From contig JAWNZC010000445.1 in the NCBI GenBank assembly GCA_035771165.1, positions 2,399,001 to 2,463,000 on the forward strand: DNA of 64,000 nt, read 5' to 3'. The position numbers were made by a program, and so were the translations under genes. This DNA comes from Paragorgia papillata. Its lineage: Eukaryota; Cnidaria; Anthozoa; Scleralcyonacea; Coralliidae. The notes beneath the pieces were generated by a model, which saw nothing but the letters and a program-made list of their open reading frames with translations, was not told the origin of the DNA and ran no database searches. Shown here piece by piece: positions 1-10,753 of this stretch; position 1 is the first letter of the stretch, and the number at the start of each line of letters is the position of its first letter.

Positions 1-108
1 CAGTCACAGTCTAATAGTGTTGAAGATGCAATGAACAGATATTGGCAAGGGAAGAACTGGCACTTTTACAGAACATCCCTCACAGACCATCTAAAGAACT
101 TTGACTGA
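1..108 (+). CDS. Possible 3'-terminal coding exon of an unidentified gene (partial)
   Basis: Frame 1 is open from the first base of the window and stops at 106-108 (TGA), giving 35 residues that end in LTDHLKNFD. The residue mix looks like ordinary protein (RYWQGKNWHFYRTSL inside it), and the stop is followed by about 370 bp of AT-rich sequence leading to two AATAAA signals at 480-492. That arrangement fits the last coding exon plus 3' UTR of a plus-strand gene whose body lies left of the window. No splice acceptor is visible because the exon is cut by the window edge. I do not recognise the protein family. A chance open frame of this length is possible, so confidence is low. Confidence 0.33.
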   Translation, partial: QSQSNSVEDAMNRYWQGKNWHFYRTSLTDHLKNFD

Positions 109-510
109 GACTCAAAAGTGTTGCATAGACTTTTTAACAAGAAAAGTAAATTGCAATGTATGGAGTAAAAGAATAACTGTTATATCTTTGCATGGCTGCA
201 TAGAAAACGTTGCAAGAGTTGAACCAGTTAACTTAGTTCAAAGAGTTAACTATTTGAGTTGGACTTCAGGACTTGTAACTAGTAAAAGTACAGTACAATT
301 TATTTAACAATTGTTGAGTCCTTCAGTTTTACTTTTATTGTTTCAAAAGCCTTTTTCTTTGTCAAAACCTAATCTATATAACTATACTACTTACCAGTAT
401 ACCTCATGGAATCTCTCTACATCTCTTGAAGTCTCTTGTTGTGTAACTTGTAGAGTTATTGCTTTATGGGTATTATTTGAATAAACAATAAAATATTTAA
501 CAAATAACAA
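109..510 (+). other. Probable 3' UTR with polyadenylation signals
   Basis: This is AT-rich DNA without a gene-like reading frame. Two AATAAA hexamers lie at 480-485 and 487-492, and a GT/T-rich stretch follows at about 523-540, which is the usual layout of an animal cleavage and polyadenylation site. It supports a plus-strand transcript ending near 500-520. Confidence 0.4.
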
Positions 511-574
511 TCACAACTTCAACTTGTGAGTGTTTTTAATAGAATATAGCATTCAATTTGACAGCTTGTTCGTT

Positions 575-665
575 CTGTATTTTCTTCTTTTCCCCTTTTT
601 TTTCTTTTCCTCTCTTTTCTTTTCTTTTCCCTGCTTTTCTTCCTTATTTTCCTTCTTTCTTTCTG
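575..665. repeat. Pyrimidine-rich low-complexity tract
   Basis: The plus strand is almost entirely T and C (mixed TTCTTTTCC runs) for about 90 bases. Open frames here are artefacts of the low complexity. From 665 to 887 I see nothing recognisable. Confidence 0.7.
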
Positions 666-1030
666 CTGACCCTAAAATATTTTCTGGGACCAACGGTCCC
701 ATGGTCCGCTATTTTTTCCACCCCTGTTTATAATAGTAGTCAATAAAAAATTGTTCTCTGTAAAACAAGTGAGTGCGCTTTCTAACTAGTTTTCTAACAT
801 GTCTTCCGCCACCAATCTCATTCTCCACATCACCATGCCCATTGCCCATGCCCAGTAGCCCGAGTTAACACCTAGCGGGCGTCTTGTTGTTAATGGAAAA
901 GGTGTGGCTACGTGGGCGTTTGCAAAGAAAGGAGAACAAAAAAACATAAATAAACCAAGCATTCAGTATAAACAAGCTGGTGCATGACCATGCACTGTTG
1001 GCATGCACTGGATCACCTTTAATTGTGCCT

Positions 1031-1146
1031 TTAACCCTTTATTGGCCAGGTTTCCGGCAGCTATCCCCTTGACGAGAAAATCGTCTGGCGTTAGCCAGAG
1101 TAAAATTAATAAGTTGCCAAAAGAACTGTGGCCAGTAAAGGGTTAA
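1031..1146. mobile_element. Small MITE inside the left arm; mirrored at about 3704-3822
   Basis: The segment begins TTAACCCTTTATTGGCCA and ends TGGCCAGTAAAGGGTTAA, which are terminal inverted repeats of about 18 bp. The same element is present, inverted, in the right arm at about 3704-3822. It was therefore inserted before the arm duplication, or it is part of the original element. A decayed relative may lie near 24836-25010. Confidence 0.6.
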
Positions 1147-1854
1147 CGTAACTACTGACAACTGAGCATATATGCTTTAATTTGATGTGTCACTCGATAG
1201 TAATTGAGTATGCACCAGTGAATATTCTTCACGTTTCAAAGCATTGCCTTCCAAACGATACTATGGAGTCGTACTACATTTCTCATATTAATAAAGACTC
1301 GCTAACTAATATCACAAATCGCTCGTGCGCATGGCTAGGCGAAAGAAGATTCTTGGGGGTGGGGGCGGTGCCCCTCCACCCTCTCCAGCTTGGTAGCAGC
1401 TGTGGTCGTGACCTTATGTGGGGTCGCCAAGCATTGCTCTCGTATATAGCCATAGATCGGATACACAGCCACGTAGACCAACATATTTGGATTTGTTTTC
1501 TATATTGACTTAGACAAAGAAGTAGCCATAGATCGAATAAACATTATACATACATAGCCAAGTGCATAGCAAATATTAACATATTTGGGTTTGTTTTGTA
1601 CTGATTGATTTTAATAGTCGGATAATGAAGACATAAAAAAAATATATAATTATATGTATTTATATAACTACATCGACTCTGAGACTGAGTGCATGTATGG
1701 TGCAAGGCAGTCACAACTGCCCAACTAAACTGATTATTAGATTGAACCGCCCTTATACCGCCCCCGACGACGAACTGAGATAATTAAGACCCTGGGTACG
1801 AGGTTGCCGCGTATTGCATAAATAATATCAAAAACCCTAGAAACTAATAACTTA

Positions 1855-1987
1855 GGCTACGTTTACACGGTATATCGGACGAATTCGAGACCAGTCTCGA
1901 ATTCGTCCTATTTCGCCGTGTAAACAGGCGGAACCGTACTAATTCGAGAACGGTTCCGAATTCGACCAGTACCGTGTAAACGGGCTC
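1855..1987. mobile_element. Foldback MITE of the 'GTTTACACGG' type
   Basis: The element opens with GGCTACGTTTACACGGTA and closes with TACCGTGTAAACGGGCTC, which are inverted. A near-perfect palindrome about 30 bp long sits at 1878-1907 around GAATTCGAGACCAGTCTCG. The terminal motif (GTTTACAC/GTGTAAAC next to a G/C run) recurs in the hairpins at 5677-5757 and 58497-58606. Confidence 0.65.
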
Positions 1988-2079
1988 TGAAATATAAGTA
2001 ATTTGCCGATCGTGTAGGCTGAATGACGAAAACATTTTGGATTTTTGGTTATTAACCAATTTCTCTAGAGCCTAGAGCT

Positions 2080-2400
2080 TCACGTTGTAAATGTTTTAGA
2101 CAATCATTCCACTCTGTTCTGCGCATGATCCGCCATCCTCACAAACAAGACTTTCGTAGATAATTACATGAAGCTAGTACTCTGCCTAGTGTAAACTGTT
2201 CGGAGCAACATAGCAGACCAAGCGATTCGGCGAGGATATCTCTTCCGATTTCTTCTAAAAATCTTTTGTTTCAAGTACAAGTAATGAAGAGGAAGCAAGA
2301 AAAGCTTACAATCTTAATGAGGTATCAGTAAACATTAGTTTCGTACATGCGCAGAACGGAGTCTATACAACGTCAGTTTTAGATGGCTTAGAACATTTTC
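2080..2400. repeat. Weak inverted repeat in the centre of the large element
   Basis: The sequence ACTCTGTTCTGCGCATG near 2111 is mirrored by CATGCGCAGAACGGAGT near 2345. The rest of the interval is diverged. The remaining interior, 2400-2903, contains a short frame at 2512-2754 that resembles no protein I know. Confidence 0.35.
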
Positions 2401-2814
2401 ACGTCTTCAGGACGACATCAACGGCTAGCTTCCTCCGCAGGCATTGATCACTGCGGTGCGGTTAATGATACTGTACTAGCAGTACAGTATATTGTATAAC
2501 TGAAAAGTTTAATGAGTCGCATTCATGTAATATTCTTCCTTCGTTTAATATTCACAAGCGTCATTTTGAATTATGCGGAGGGAGGCCGAGTAATAGCCAG
2601 AGGAAGCGTAAATTTCCGGAACGCGCTCGGGCTGAGGCTTCCTTCCACCATCGTGATCAGCGCCTGCGATGCACTAATGAGAAATACCGATCAGATTCAA
2701 CATGTCGCTAAACGTTATTTTGCTGTGCTCTACTTGCTCACAATTAAGTTATAGCAGAGGTTGCCCACAGGTTTGCTCTTATATAGAAACAAAATATTGT
2801 CTTTTGAGAGTTTT

Positions 2815-2903
2815 CTGACCTTCAGAATTCTGTAAATTCTTCCCCCAAAATGCAGGATATGGCATTTCAGAGACTCTAGATTTCAAAGTTAAAAGTTTTC
2901 ATT
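2815..2903. repeat. Fragment of a dispersed repeat with the 'AATGCAGGA..TGGCATTTCAG' core
   Basis: The core (AAAATGCAGGATATGGCA, then TTTCAGAGACTCTAGATTTC) is shared with about 33320-33365, 27410-27450, 41945-41985 and 54330-54370. At 33296-33390 it lies inside a complete element, 32756-33494, so this copy is most likely a remnant of that family. Confidence 0.5.
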
Positions 2904-3237
2904 AGTTAAAAGTTTTAACCGACGACGACGACGAGGCTGGCAACAACAAAAGACTGACGATTTCGAGCGAATAATATGTACTTTCTTAATTTGGTGCACA
3001 AAATAGATATTATCTCAATTTCATATATACTGTATTTTCTCGCCAATATATAAAGCGCCGGCACAAATAAGGTTTTAATGATATTGTTATTCTTTTACAC
3101 ATTGTTGTGAAATATTTCCAAGATACCAACCAAACGACGCTAATAGGGTCACCTTACGCCATGCGCATGTAAACAGACCTTTATACCTCGCCTCACACCC
3201 CGTTTACACTTTACTCTACTGGATTCACATTGTTTTT
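2904..3237 (+). repeat. Direct repeat copy A (partner 5381-5702)
   Basis: About 330 bp starting TTTTAACCGACGACGACG is repeated in the same orientation about 2.5 kb downstream at more than 85 percent identity by eye. Copy A retains the left half of a hairpin MITE (ACCCCGTTTACACTTTACTC, 3196-3240) and stops exactly where the right arm of the large inverted repeat begins. Confidence 0.75.
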
Positions 3238-3953
3238 TATCCGACTATTAAAATCAATCGGTACAAAACAAACCCAAATATGTTAATATTTGCCACGCAC
3301 TTGGCTATGTATGTATATTCGATCTATGCATGCATGGCTACTTCTTTGTCTAAGTCAATATAGAAAACAAATCCAAATATGTCGGTCTACTTGGCTGTAT
3401 CCGATCTATGGCTATATACGAGAGCAATGCTTGGCGAGCCCACACAAGGTCACGACCACTGCTCCCAAGCTGGAGAGCGGGGAGGGGCACCGATCCCCCA
3501 AGAATCTTCTTTCGCCCAGCCATGCACACGAGCGATTTGTGATATTAGTTAGTGAGTCTTTATTAATATGAGAAATGTAGTACGACTCCATAGTATCGTT
3601 TGGAAGGCAATGCTTTGAAACGTGAAGAATATTCACTGGTGCATACTCAATTACTATCGAGTGATAATCAAATTAAAGCATGCTCAGTTGTCAGTAGTTA
3701 CGTTAACCCTTTACTGGCCACAGTTCTTTTGGCAACTTATTAATTTTACTCTGGCTAACGCCAGACGATTTTCTCGTCAAGGGGATAGGTGCCGGAAACC
3801 TGGCCAATAAAGGCACAGTTAAAGGTGATCCAGTGCATGCTAACAGAGCATGGTCATGCACCAGCTTGTTTATACTGAATGCTTGGTTTATTTATGTTTC
3901 TTTGTTCTCCTTACTTTGCAAACGCCCACGTAGCCGCACCTTTTCATTAACAA

Positions 3954-4110
3954 TAAAATTAGCCTGAGAATGTGATTACTTGAGAAACATCGATCAACAA
4001 AATATTGATATGAGGGCTAATGAGGCCACTTTCTGCGACTGCCCAGAATGCACCACCTTTAATAAGATTTTATTGAATAAAAATGACTTGATAAAACTTG
4101 TGAGTTCTCC
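3954..4110. other. Short non-genic gap
   Basis: A small plus-strand open frame (about 3980-4174) contains FCDCPECTTFNKILL but has no conserved neighbours, no clear ATG and no splice context. It runs into the MITE at 4111. No gene is called. Confidence 0.3.
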
Positions 4111-4411
4111 CATAGTCAATCGAGATATGGTCTGGAAACTCGGCAAACTTCAAAGCGCCTATAATAAGCTGTGATTTTATGTCGAACCGTACCTCTTACA
4201 CCGTGCACATCCTTTGTTTTAGGTTTATTAATATTTAAATAGCACGGTTGAGTGATTGAACTGAAACGTTTGCTATTGGATAATTTGTTCATTATACTAA
4301 AATACAATGGGTTCAGTGACCGTGCACCGTGCACAAAAATCATATAAAGGCGAACAAAAAGATAGAACAAAGATTTAGCTGAGTTTCCAGACCATATTTT
4401 GAATGACTATG
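4111..4411. mobile_element. MITE with exact 7-bp target duplication, copy 1
   Basis: The terminal inverted repeats are CATAGTCAATCGAGATATGG at the left and CCATATTTTGAATGACTATG at the right, extended inward by GTCTGGAAACTCGGC and its mirror. The element is flanked by GTTCTCC at 4104-4110 and GTTCTCC at 4412-4418. A second copy of similar length at 35198-35477 is also bounded by a perfect 7-bp duplication. The interior has no coding capacity. Confidence 0.85.
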
Positions 4412-5380
4412 GTTCTCCTATTCCACTTTTCTATAAATAAATTTTGAGGATTGGAACGGGTTGCACTTTTCTCCCACGACCCACTTTTGCATATACAAAT
4501 AATTTTCTCACTGCTAAACACAACTTTTCTACTCCTAATTTGCTCTCTTATGTCTGTGAACAAGATTGGTAAAATATGGCAGTTTTTCATTGTTCTTTCC
4601 GGTTTCTCACGGAATTTTAAAACCATGCAGATCTGACACCTTAGTTTCAAAATATTGTTTTTATAGTTTGACAATTAAAAAACAAATAAGGTATTTCCTA
4701 TTTTCCTTTTTAAAAAAGTCATTGTGGCATAACCCCCATCCATTGTTTGTCTTGTATGATCATTTGCATAATCAAAAAATATTCCCTCCATATATAGTTT
4801 TGACGGTCTCAACTGCATGCCAAAACTGTCAATATTGACTGTAGTTGCATTATATATCAGTTTAGGCTGTTTAGCAAGAACCCAATTCCGAGCTTGAAGC
4901 GGAGAAGTATAGTCTATAGCGAAAACTCAAGTGCACAGTAACTGACTTCAATCAGTCACTGAGATTGTCGAATTGTTATCGATAATTTTCTGAAATATAC
5001 GAGTCATGACGATTGCACCCTCTACTATTAATTAGGGTCTGTTCATATGAGGTGGGCTGGACTGATTACCGGGCTGATTTTATGTCACGAAAATCTTTCT
5101 TCGACTACAAAAAGGAATTATAATACTCCGTGTGCTATACCTACAGAAAAACAAATTCAATTTTGCTTCGTTATGTGATTTTGGATTTCTCAAGATTTTC
5201 GTGACATAAAATCACCGTATGTATTTTGATATAATGTTTGCTTAAATTCGCAACGAAACTTCTCGTACAATTCTTAACCATTCAGAGTATAGTAAAGTAA
5301 CTAATTCAGGAAAACTTGTAAGTCGGAAAGACCAGTTCAATAATTCATATATATATAGTGAAAGTTTTTAAACTCTCTTC
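4412..5380. other. Intergenic AT-rich DNA with a small hairpin at 5076-5213
   Basis: GATTTTATGTCACGAAAATC at 5076 is mirrored near 5192-5213, giving a 22-bp stem with a loop of about 95 bp, probably a small foldback element. The rest of the interval shows no gene-like frame. Confidence 0.5.
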
Positions 5381-5757
5381 AGTTAAACGTTTTAACCGAC
5401 GACGAGGCTGGCAACAACAATAGACTGACGCGATTTCGATCGAATAATATGTATACTTTCTTAATTTGGTGCACAAAATAGATGCCATATATATACTATT
5501 ATCTCAATTTCATATATACTGTATTTTCTCGCCAATATATAAAGCGCCGGCACAAATAAGGTTTCAATGATATTGTTATTCTTATACACATTGTTGTGAA
5601 ATATTTCCAAGATACCAATCAAACGATGCTAATGGGGTCACCTTACGCCATGTAAACAGACCTTTATTCCTCGCCTCCAGATTCACATTGTTTTTTATTC
5701 CCATGGGGATGAAAAACAATGTGAATCCGGATACTTTTGCTCTAGTGTAAACGGGAC
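5381..5757 (+). repeat. Direct repeat copy B with the right half of a hairpin MITE
   Basis: Positions 5381-5702 match 2904-3237. The copy then continues into ATTCACATTG...AATGTGAATCCGGATAC (5677-5757), the hairpin also found complete at 58497-58606. Copy A keeps the left side of this MITE and copy B the centre and right side, so both descend from one repeat that already contained the MITE. Confidence 0.7.
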
Positions 5758-6219
5758 CTCAGTATACAGTGATAAAACAATTTGACTGTTTACTGTTGTA
5801 TCCGGCGACACCTTCGAGCTAATTAATTAATTGCCTTCGAGAACATTAATAAACTGGATACCAATGATGTTATATTGTTATTGTAAATTGTTTATCTGGT
5901 AACAACATACTTCTATATAAATTTTAGTTGTACATACACAATATATCACTTATCAATCAAGGGGAAAACATATTATATTAACTCTTGATATTTTGCCAGT
6001 GTGCCCAACTAGACGTTTTGACCATTTGGCACATTCTTTCAAAATTTGGGCGTTCGCGTTTCCGGTCCTTGTTACGTCATGTTTTGACTGTTCTATATAT
6101 TAAAGTGGATGAAACCGCATGCAGTCACATTCTGATTCAGCGTGTGGTCGTATCAAGTATTTACGGAGAATACCCACTGCACTAGACTATCACCATACGT
6201 GAAACGTTGTCAACGAATC
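5758..6219. other. Upstream region of the Ras-like gene
   Basis: AT-rich DNA with no recognised element. It should contain the promoter and 5' UTR of the gene at 6220. The reading frame stays open for 26 codons upstream of the chosen ATG but without another ATG, so the 5' end is undefined. Confidence 0.35.
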
Positions 6220-6804
6220 ATGTCTATCAAGAAATTAACGATAAAAAAGAAATGTTTATCTTGTGTGGAAGTAAATTTTGTTATTCTTGGCTCCAGCAGT
6301 TGTGGAAAGACCAGTCTTATGAAACGGTTTTTGTGTGGATCGTTCAGCGATTCGTATGTACCTACGACAATGGATGTTTTTGAAGAATACTACCCATTCA
6401 GATCAATGAACGTGGCGGTAACGTACCGTATTTTTGACATCACCGGCTCGGACGACTTCCCTGCGATGAGGCAAATGGCGATAAACTCTGGCCAAACATT
6501 TGTTATTGTTTATGCTGTAAACGATAGGAGCTCGTTTGAAGAGGCTAAAAAGGCGCGAGCTGAGATTATCGTGGAGAAGGGCGATGACACTGTGTCGATA
6601 ATGTTAGTTGGAAACAAGTGTGACTTAGAGGAAGACCGAGTGGTAAAAACAGAAGAAGGCAAAGCTTTGGCACAAAACTGGGGTTGTTCATTCACAGAAA
6701 CGTCAGCTAAAGTTTCGATTAACACGAACAATGTATTCACAGAACCAGTAATAAATATTCTCAAACATACGTTTCCGGGCGTGGGAGATGAATGCTATAA
6801 CTGA
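6220..6804 (+). CDS. Intronless Ras-superfamily small GTPase with unusual catalytic residues
   Basis: A single exon encodes about 194 residues. The start is the ATG at 6220 (A at -3); upstream in-frame codons lack ATG. G1 is GSSSCGKTS (about residues 24-32), the switch I threonine lies in YVPTTMD (about 46-52), G3 is DITGSDDF (about 73-80), G4 is NKCD (about 133-136) and G5 is ETSAK (about 161-165), so the whole G domain is present. Relative to Ras, the Gly12 and Gly13 positions are Ser and the Gln61 position is Ser; in Ras such changes abolish GAP-stimulated hydrolysis. The C-terminus ends GDECYN, which is not a CAAX box (cysteine three from the end), so normal prenylation is not expected. 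The short lysine-rich N-terminus (KKLTIKKK) could help membrane contact. Lack of introns suggests retroposition or a compact lineage-specific gene. Subfamily is uncertain (Ras/Rap/DIRAS-like). Confidence 0.85.
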   Translation: MSIKKLTIKKKCLSCVEVNFVILGSSSCGKTSLMKRFLCGSFSDSYVPTTMDVFEEYYPFRSMNVAVTYRIFDITGSDDFPAMRQMAINSGQTFVIVYAVNDRSSFEEAKKARAEIIVEKGDDTVSIMLVGNKCDLEEDRVVKTEEGKALAQNWGCSFTETSAKVSINTNNVFTEPVINILKHTFPGVGDECYN

Positions 6805-6927
6805 ATGCGGAGCCTATTAATGCATTTGTGCTATATAGTGAGTTGGTCATAGAAGTGGATATTATTTATTTAGAGTGTATATTTAACATATTATTGTCAC
6901 TGTATTATTGTCATATTGTTATTGTAT

Positions 6928-6933
6928 AATAAA
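6928..6933 (+). terminator. Polyadenylation signal AATAAA for the GTPase gene
   Basis: AATAAA lies 124 bp after the stop codon at the end of an AT-rich 3' UTR and is followed by a (TA)n run at 6942-6962. It is the first canonical hexamer downstream of the gene. Confidence 0.55.
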
Positions 6934-6941
6934 CTGTTCCA

Positions 6942-9347
6942 TATATATATATATATATATTAATTATATACATGTATGCATGCATGCGTGCATGCAATAT
7001 TTCGTTCTCAGTTGTCATGGTAATGTCGGGTTATTTGGGTTTATTTGTGAGAAGCATTCTCACAGTACCGATTGACTTATTTCAAGTCATAGATATTCAA
7101 GTATAAGCAATTACCGCCCAAACTAAAACAATGAAAGATAAAAATTATTTTAAGTTTTTGCGCGACAAAATTATGCCTATTAACAATGCCTATTAACAGT
7201 AAACCGCTGATCAGGGTACACTCAAAGTGCACCAAATTTTCATATAGCTGTATTAAAGTGACCGATATCGCATCAGGATATCAGTCGTCCGGGCCGTTTT
7301 TACAAACGGCTGAAGCGCAAGCAACATACATACATATGAAACTGTCTACTCTTGACAAGCCTTCATACACTGACGTATTCTAGCTTCTCTTTCTCTTTTT
7401 TGAACCAGGAATAACGTATATAAAAAATACATATAGTTCTCTTTTGAATTACGTTTTAGTAAGTAGAGCAAGCGCGCTTCTTTTTTTAATGTTCCTCATG
7501 CAGTGTGTTTAGTAGTTGCCATACTGTTATTCCGAACATTCCTTATTTTACCCCCAGCCGTGCAAACCGCCGAAGTCGTGGATTGGATTGGAATGGTATG
7601 AATATTATCGAGATCGAGTTATGAAAGCCACTTGAGACTTACTTAAGGGGATATATTAGACCTATACCGGTTTACTGAATAAGCCAACTCTCTTTATGGG
7701 TATATATCGTCTATCGTGTGAAATAAAACTAAAATTCAAGTGTAATTTAAAAAATTCAAATATGCCAGAGTTCTATATATGTATACAAGGAATTATTCAC
7801 AAAATTACGTAAAAATAGAAACAAACGCCGATATTTACAGTATAAACTCACAGCACACAGGTGTAAAAGCCTACAATTGAGGATAATAAGTCAATTTTGA
7901 AGACTTTGAACAGATCGTTTGAATAAGCAGCCGAAACGTTTCAATGCCAATGGCCTATAGCCGTTTGCCTGTTTGCTATCTCAGATATATGATAAGTTGT
8001 ACGTATACATGTAGTGCATGTGGTACGTTTGCGATCGGCTTGGTGTAAACTAAAACTAAACTAAACTAACCTTATTTATCCAAATAGTGAAATAAAAGTA
8101 GCGTGCATGCTGCGTAGGCAGTGTAGAAACAACAATCGAAATATAGTAAGGTTAGATATACTGCCGAAACAGAGAACGTAGGAGTCTAACGTTTCGAGCG
8201 AAGGCCCTTCGTCAGAGAGAAACGTTTTGCATTAGTATATATATACTGCTGGAGGAAACAAAAAGAACTGCATACGTTATATACTGAAGTTATACTTATA
8301 GTCAACCGTTATATAATAATATACTGAAGTTAGTATACTTAACTAATAGTCAACAATATCATCTTCCATACTAATACACTATATCGGCCGAGTACCGTGC
8401 TTATATCAATATACAAATTTAGAGACTTGATCACATGTGATAAAATATCAAGCTTCTATGCATGCAATCACGCAAAGCCTTAATTTTACGGCAGTACGTT
8501 TCTGTACAACAACACGAGCAAATATTGCATAGATAAAACGATTCTCTGCGATTTCCAATTACGTAAACTAGTCTATTATTATTATTTTAAAGATATTATT
8601 AACTCGGCATGATAGGGAAGTTGAAGAAATTGACGTACATCAATTCGAAAGGAAACATTTCTCCTTTTAAATTTTTATCTGCTGACGATACTTGTTTTGT
8701 TCGACGTTTCCTGAGTCTATAGACATATAGACGCGGAAAATACTTAATTCAGTAGAATAAAATGCAATAATTGCTAAGATTATATATTTTTGGTTTGCAC
8801 TTGACGTCATGGTGGCCATGTTGGAGGAACCGTTTAATTGTATTTGGAGTATGTTTTCCTCCAACGTGGCCACGTATCGATCAGTTGTCTCTTCAGACTT
8901 GCAATTGAATTGCAAACCATCAATACAGAGTACCAATGGCTGTGACCCATAGAAATTTCTATATGGTACACCGGATATAATTCTATTTACAAAATCCATC
9001 AGTTATTTAAGCTAGACTTTTTGTTTATTGAAGTACATGCTGCGAAACATGCGGCTTTCAGTCTTATTTCACAACTTGACGGTCGAACCAAAGTGGAGAA
9101 CCAAATTCTTTTTAAAAAGAAGGCGGGTTGGCGACTGAACGTGAGTAGGGATCAGCGGTTAGAACTCCCAGAATGTGTTTTTTTATTTACTAAATGCTCG
9201 GTAAGTTAATTTGTGATTTTAATCACTGCATTTTCAAAACATTTTGAAAGGATCCGGAATAAACTAAAAATACCGCGTTATGTGATCACGCGGGCTCAAT
9301 TAGAAAACTCGCATCTGGTTGTTTTTATTCCGATTTCTTATCGAATT
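6942..9347. other. Gene-poor interval
   Basis: A (TA)n run starts the interval. No supported gene was found. A minus-strand frame at 8667-8999 (110 codons) has no recognisable domain. Around 8050-8070 there is a short (CTAAA)n run like the satellite at 56640. The phrase AACGTTTCGAGCGAAGGC at about 8190-8210 resembles the ends of decayed retroelements. Confidence 0.4.
8095..8192. repeat. Dispersed repeat, second copy at 53340-53431
   Basis: About 95 bp from AAAAGTAGCGTGC to GAACGTAGGAGTCT is nearly identical to 53340-53431. Here it continues into TAACGTTTCGAGCGAAGGCC, while at 53431 it breaks into a poly-G run. This suggests the same element with different truncation points. Confidence 0.65.
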
Positions 9348-9526
9348 TAGCCTGCGTAGCAGGAGTTCTGTTCTGGGGTAAAGGGTTGAGAGGAGGCAGC
9401 GGAAAGAGGCTTGAGAGGGCGCCGGTGGAGAGCCGAGAAAAAAATAAAGCGAGGCGAGAAGAAAATAGGGGGCGCTCCACCGGCGCCCTCTCAAGCCCCA
9501 GAACAGAACGCCCGCTACGCAGGCTA
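9348..9526. mobile_element. Foldback MITE (AGCCTGCGTAGC termini)
   Basis: The left end TAGCCTGCGTAGCAGG and the right end CGCTACGCAGGCTA are inverted. The arms continue through GTTCTGTTCTGGGG and CCCCAGAACAGAAC and the GGGCGCCGGTGGAG/CTCCACCGGCGCCC block, so the 179-bp unit folds almost completely on itself. It is notably GC-richer than its surroundings. Confidence 0.75.
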
Positions 9527-10536
9527 TATCGAATTCGGCGGGTTCTATTATCGTTATCAACCTCGATCTGTATATAATTTCGTTTGACAACTCTGAATTA
9601 ATTGCCCTATTCACATGTGCTAGTTGGTACACTAGTACTATTTTATAGGGATACAGTAGTTACTAGTTCAAACATCCTAGAGTCCTTACCCGGGTTAAAA
9701 AAGGTATAAGTCTTCTTAATTACTTATCAAGAACATGTTCATGAAGTATTCTGCCATTCCTCAGAGTCACTCCTAATTATGACCCCATAATTATATAATA
9801 ATGCTTTTGTGTTACTACAACATTCATAAGCAAAAGGTCGAAAGTGTTTTGTTGTGAACTAAAATATCCGGCGGATCACGCAGAACACACGGCTTGCACT
9901 GAGCTCTTTGTACTCATATTACGTCAGTGTCGATCACGATCGCAAAGTCGACCAATGTCGCCACAATTCCTGCTTTTTCTATTCCTGCTAAATAACACTA
10001 CTCTAAAAGCCATTTTATAAATACCGTTTGACAGAAATGCCATCAGATTTTTTATTGCCTGAGTTGTTATGGTGTATTGTTATAAAATTTTATGCCAAAT
10101 CAGTTTACTTTTGGAGCATGCTTATTATATACGTCGTGTATGTAATTTTGCGAGTGTCCATACATTTCTATTCTGTTGTCTATATAGTAAACAGACCTTT
10201 ATCCGGTAGCTCGAACTTATTGATTTTATATTTTCTTGCAAGAATTCCAATATCTCACACGTTACCCGCCCACTTGTGAGATATTATCTTTGCATGCCAC
10301 TAGTCTAGAATATCCCCAATATATATAATAACAAGTTTAATGAATAATGACACGTACACGTACGCCTAATCTTTTCTTTGTAAAACCTTGGCTTATTTCC
10401 AGGAAACCTATAGGCGGTAACCATGCAACTAAGTATATAAAAGGTTACACTTCCCCGAGCCTAGCCAATAGGTCACGTCGCTCGATTGGTGAGTAAAACA
10501 GCCGCGTACTGTTTCCTTGCGTGAATACGCGAGTTA

Positions 10537-10753
10537 CAGGGGCGCAACTAAGGGGGGGGGGGGGGGGGGGGGGAGGGGCGACCCCTGCCCTTTTCCTAAA
10601 GACAATCTCTTTGCCCTCATTTTTACGAATATGTTTTATATTGGGAAATGCCGTTAAAGATGGACCCCTATAAAAATGCGGACGCCTAAAGTAACTTTGC
10701 TCTAATAGACTGGCATGGGCCCCTGTCCTCGAAAATTCCTAGTTGCACCCCTG
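10537..10753. mobile_element. hAT-like MITE with GAGTTA target duplication and internal poly-G
   Basis: The termini are CAGGGGCGCAACTAAGG and CCTAGTTGCACCCCTG, flanked on both sides by GAGTTA (10531-10536 and 10754-10759). A run of more than 20 G starts just inside the left end. A CAGGGG terminus is typical of hAT elements, although their usual duplication is 8 bp rather than the 6 seen here. Confidence 0.7.

Larger units (their letters stand above)
888..3953. mobile_element. Large inverted repeat, arms 888-1624 and 3238-3953
   Basis: The sequence 888-1624 reappears as its reverse complement at 3238-3953 with only scattered substitutions and small indels. The outer ends match (TTGTTAATGGAAAAGGTGTG against CACCTTTTCATTAACAA), as do the inner ends (AATAGTCGGATA against TATCCGACTATT). 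The 1.6-kb centre holds a separate small MITE and a copy of a 330-bp repeat, and no transposase-like frame is seen. It could be a foldback transposon, or an inverted duplication of a segment that already carried a MITE. Frames read in the two arms (for example 1182-1508 and 3412-3636 in reverse) are mirror images of each other and are not treated as genes. Confidence 0.8.

Noticed and set aside
1182..1508. 108-codon frame in the left arm of the large inverted repeat, with its mirror at 3412-3636
   Set aside because: The pair is an effect of the inverted repeat; the translated similarity does not prove coding and no domain is seen.
3980..4174. Frame containing FCDCPEC as a zinc-binding protein
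   Set aside because: It has only one Cys cluster, lacks an ATG and runs into the MITE at 4111.
8667..8999. Minus-strand 110-codon open frame as a gene
   Set aside because: No recognisable domain, no splice or polyadenylation context, and the composition matches the AT-rich surroundings.
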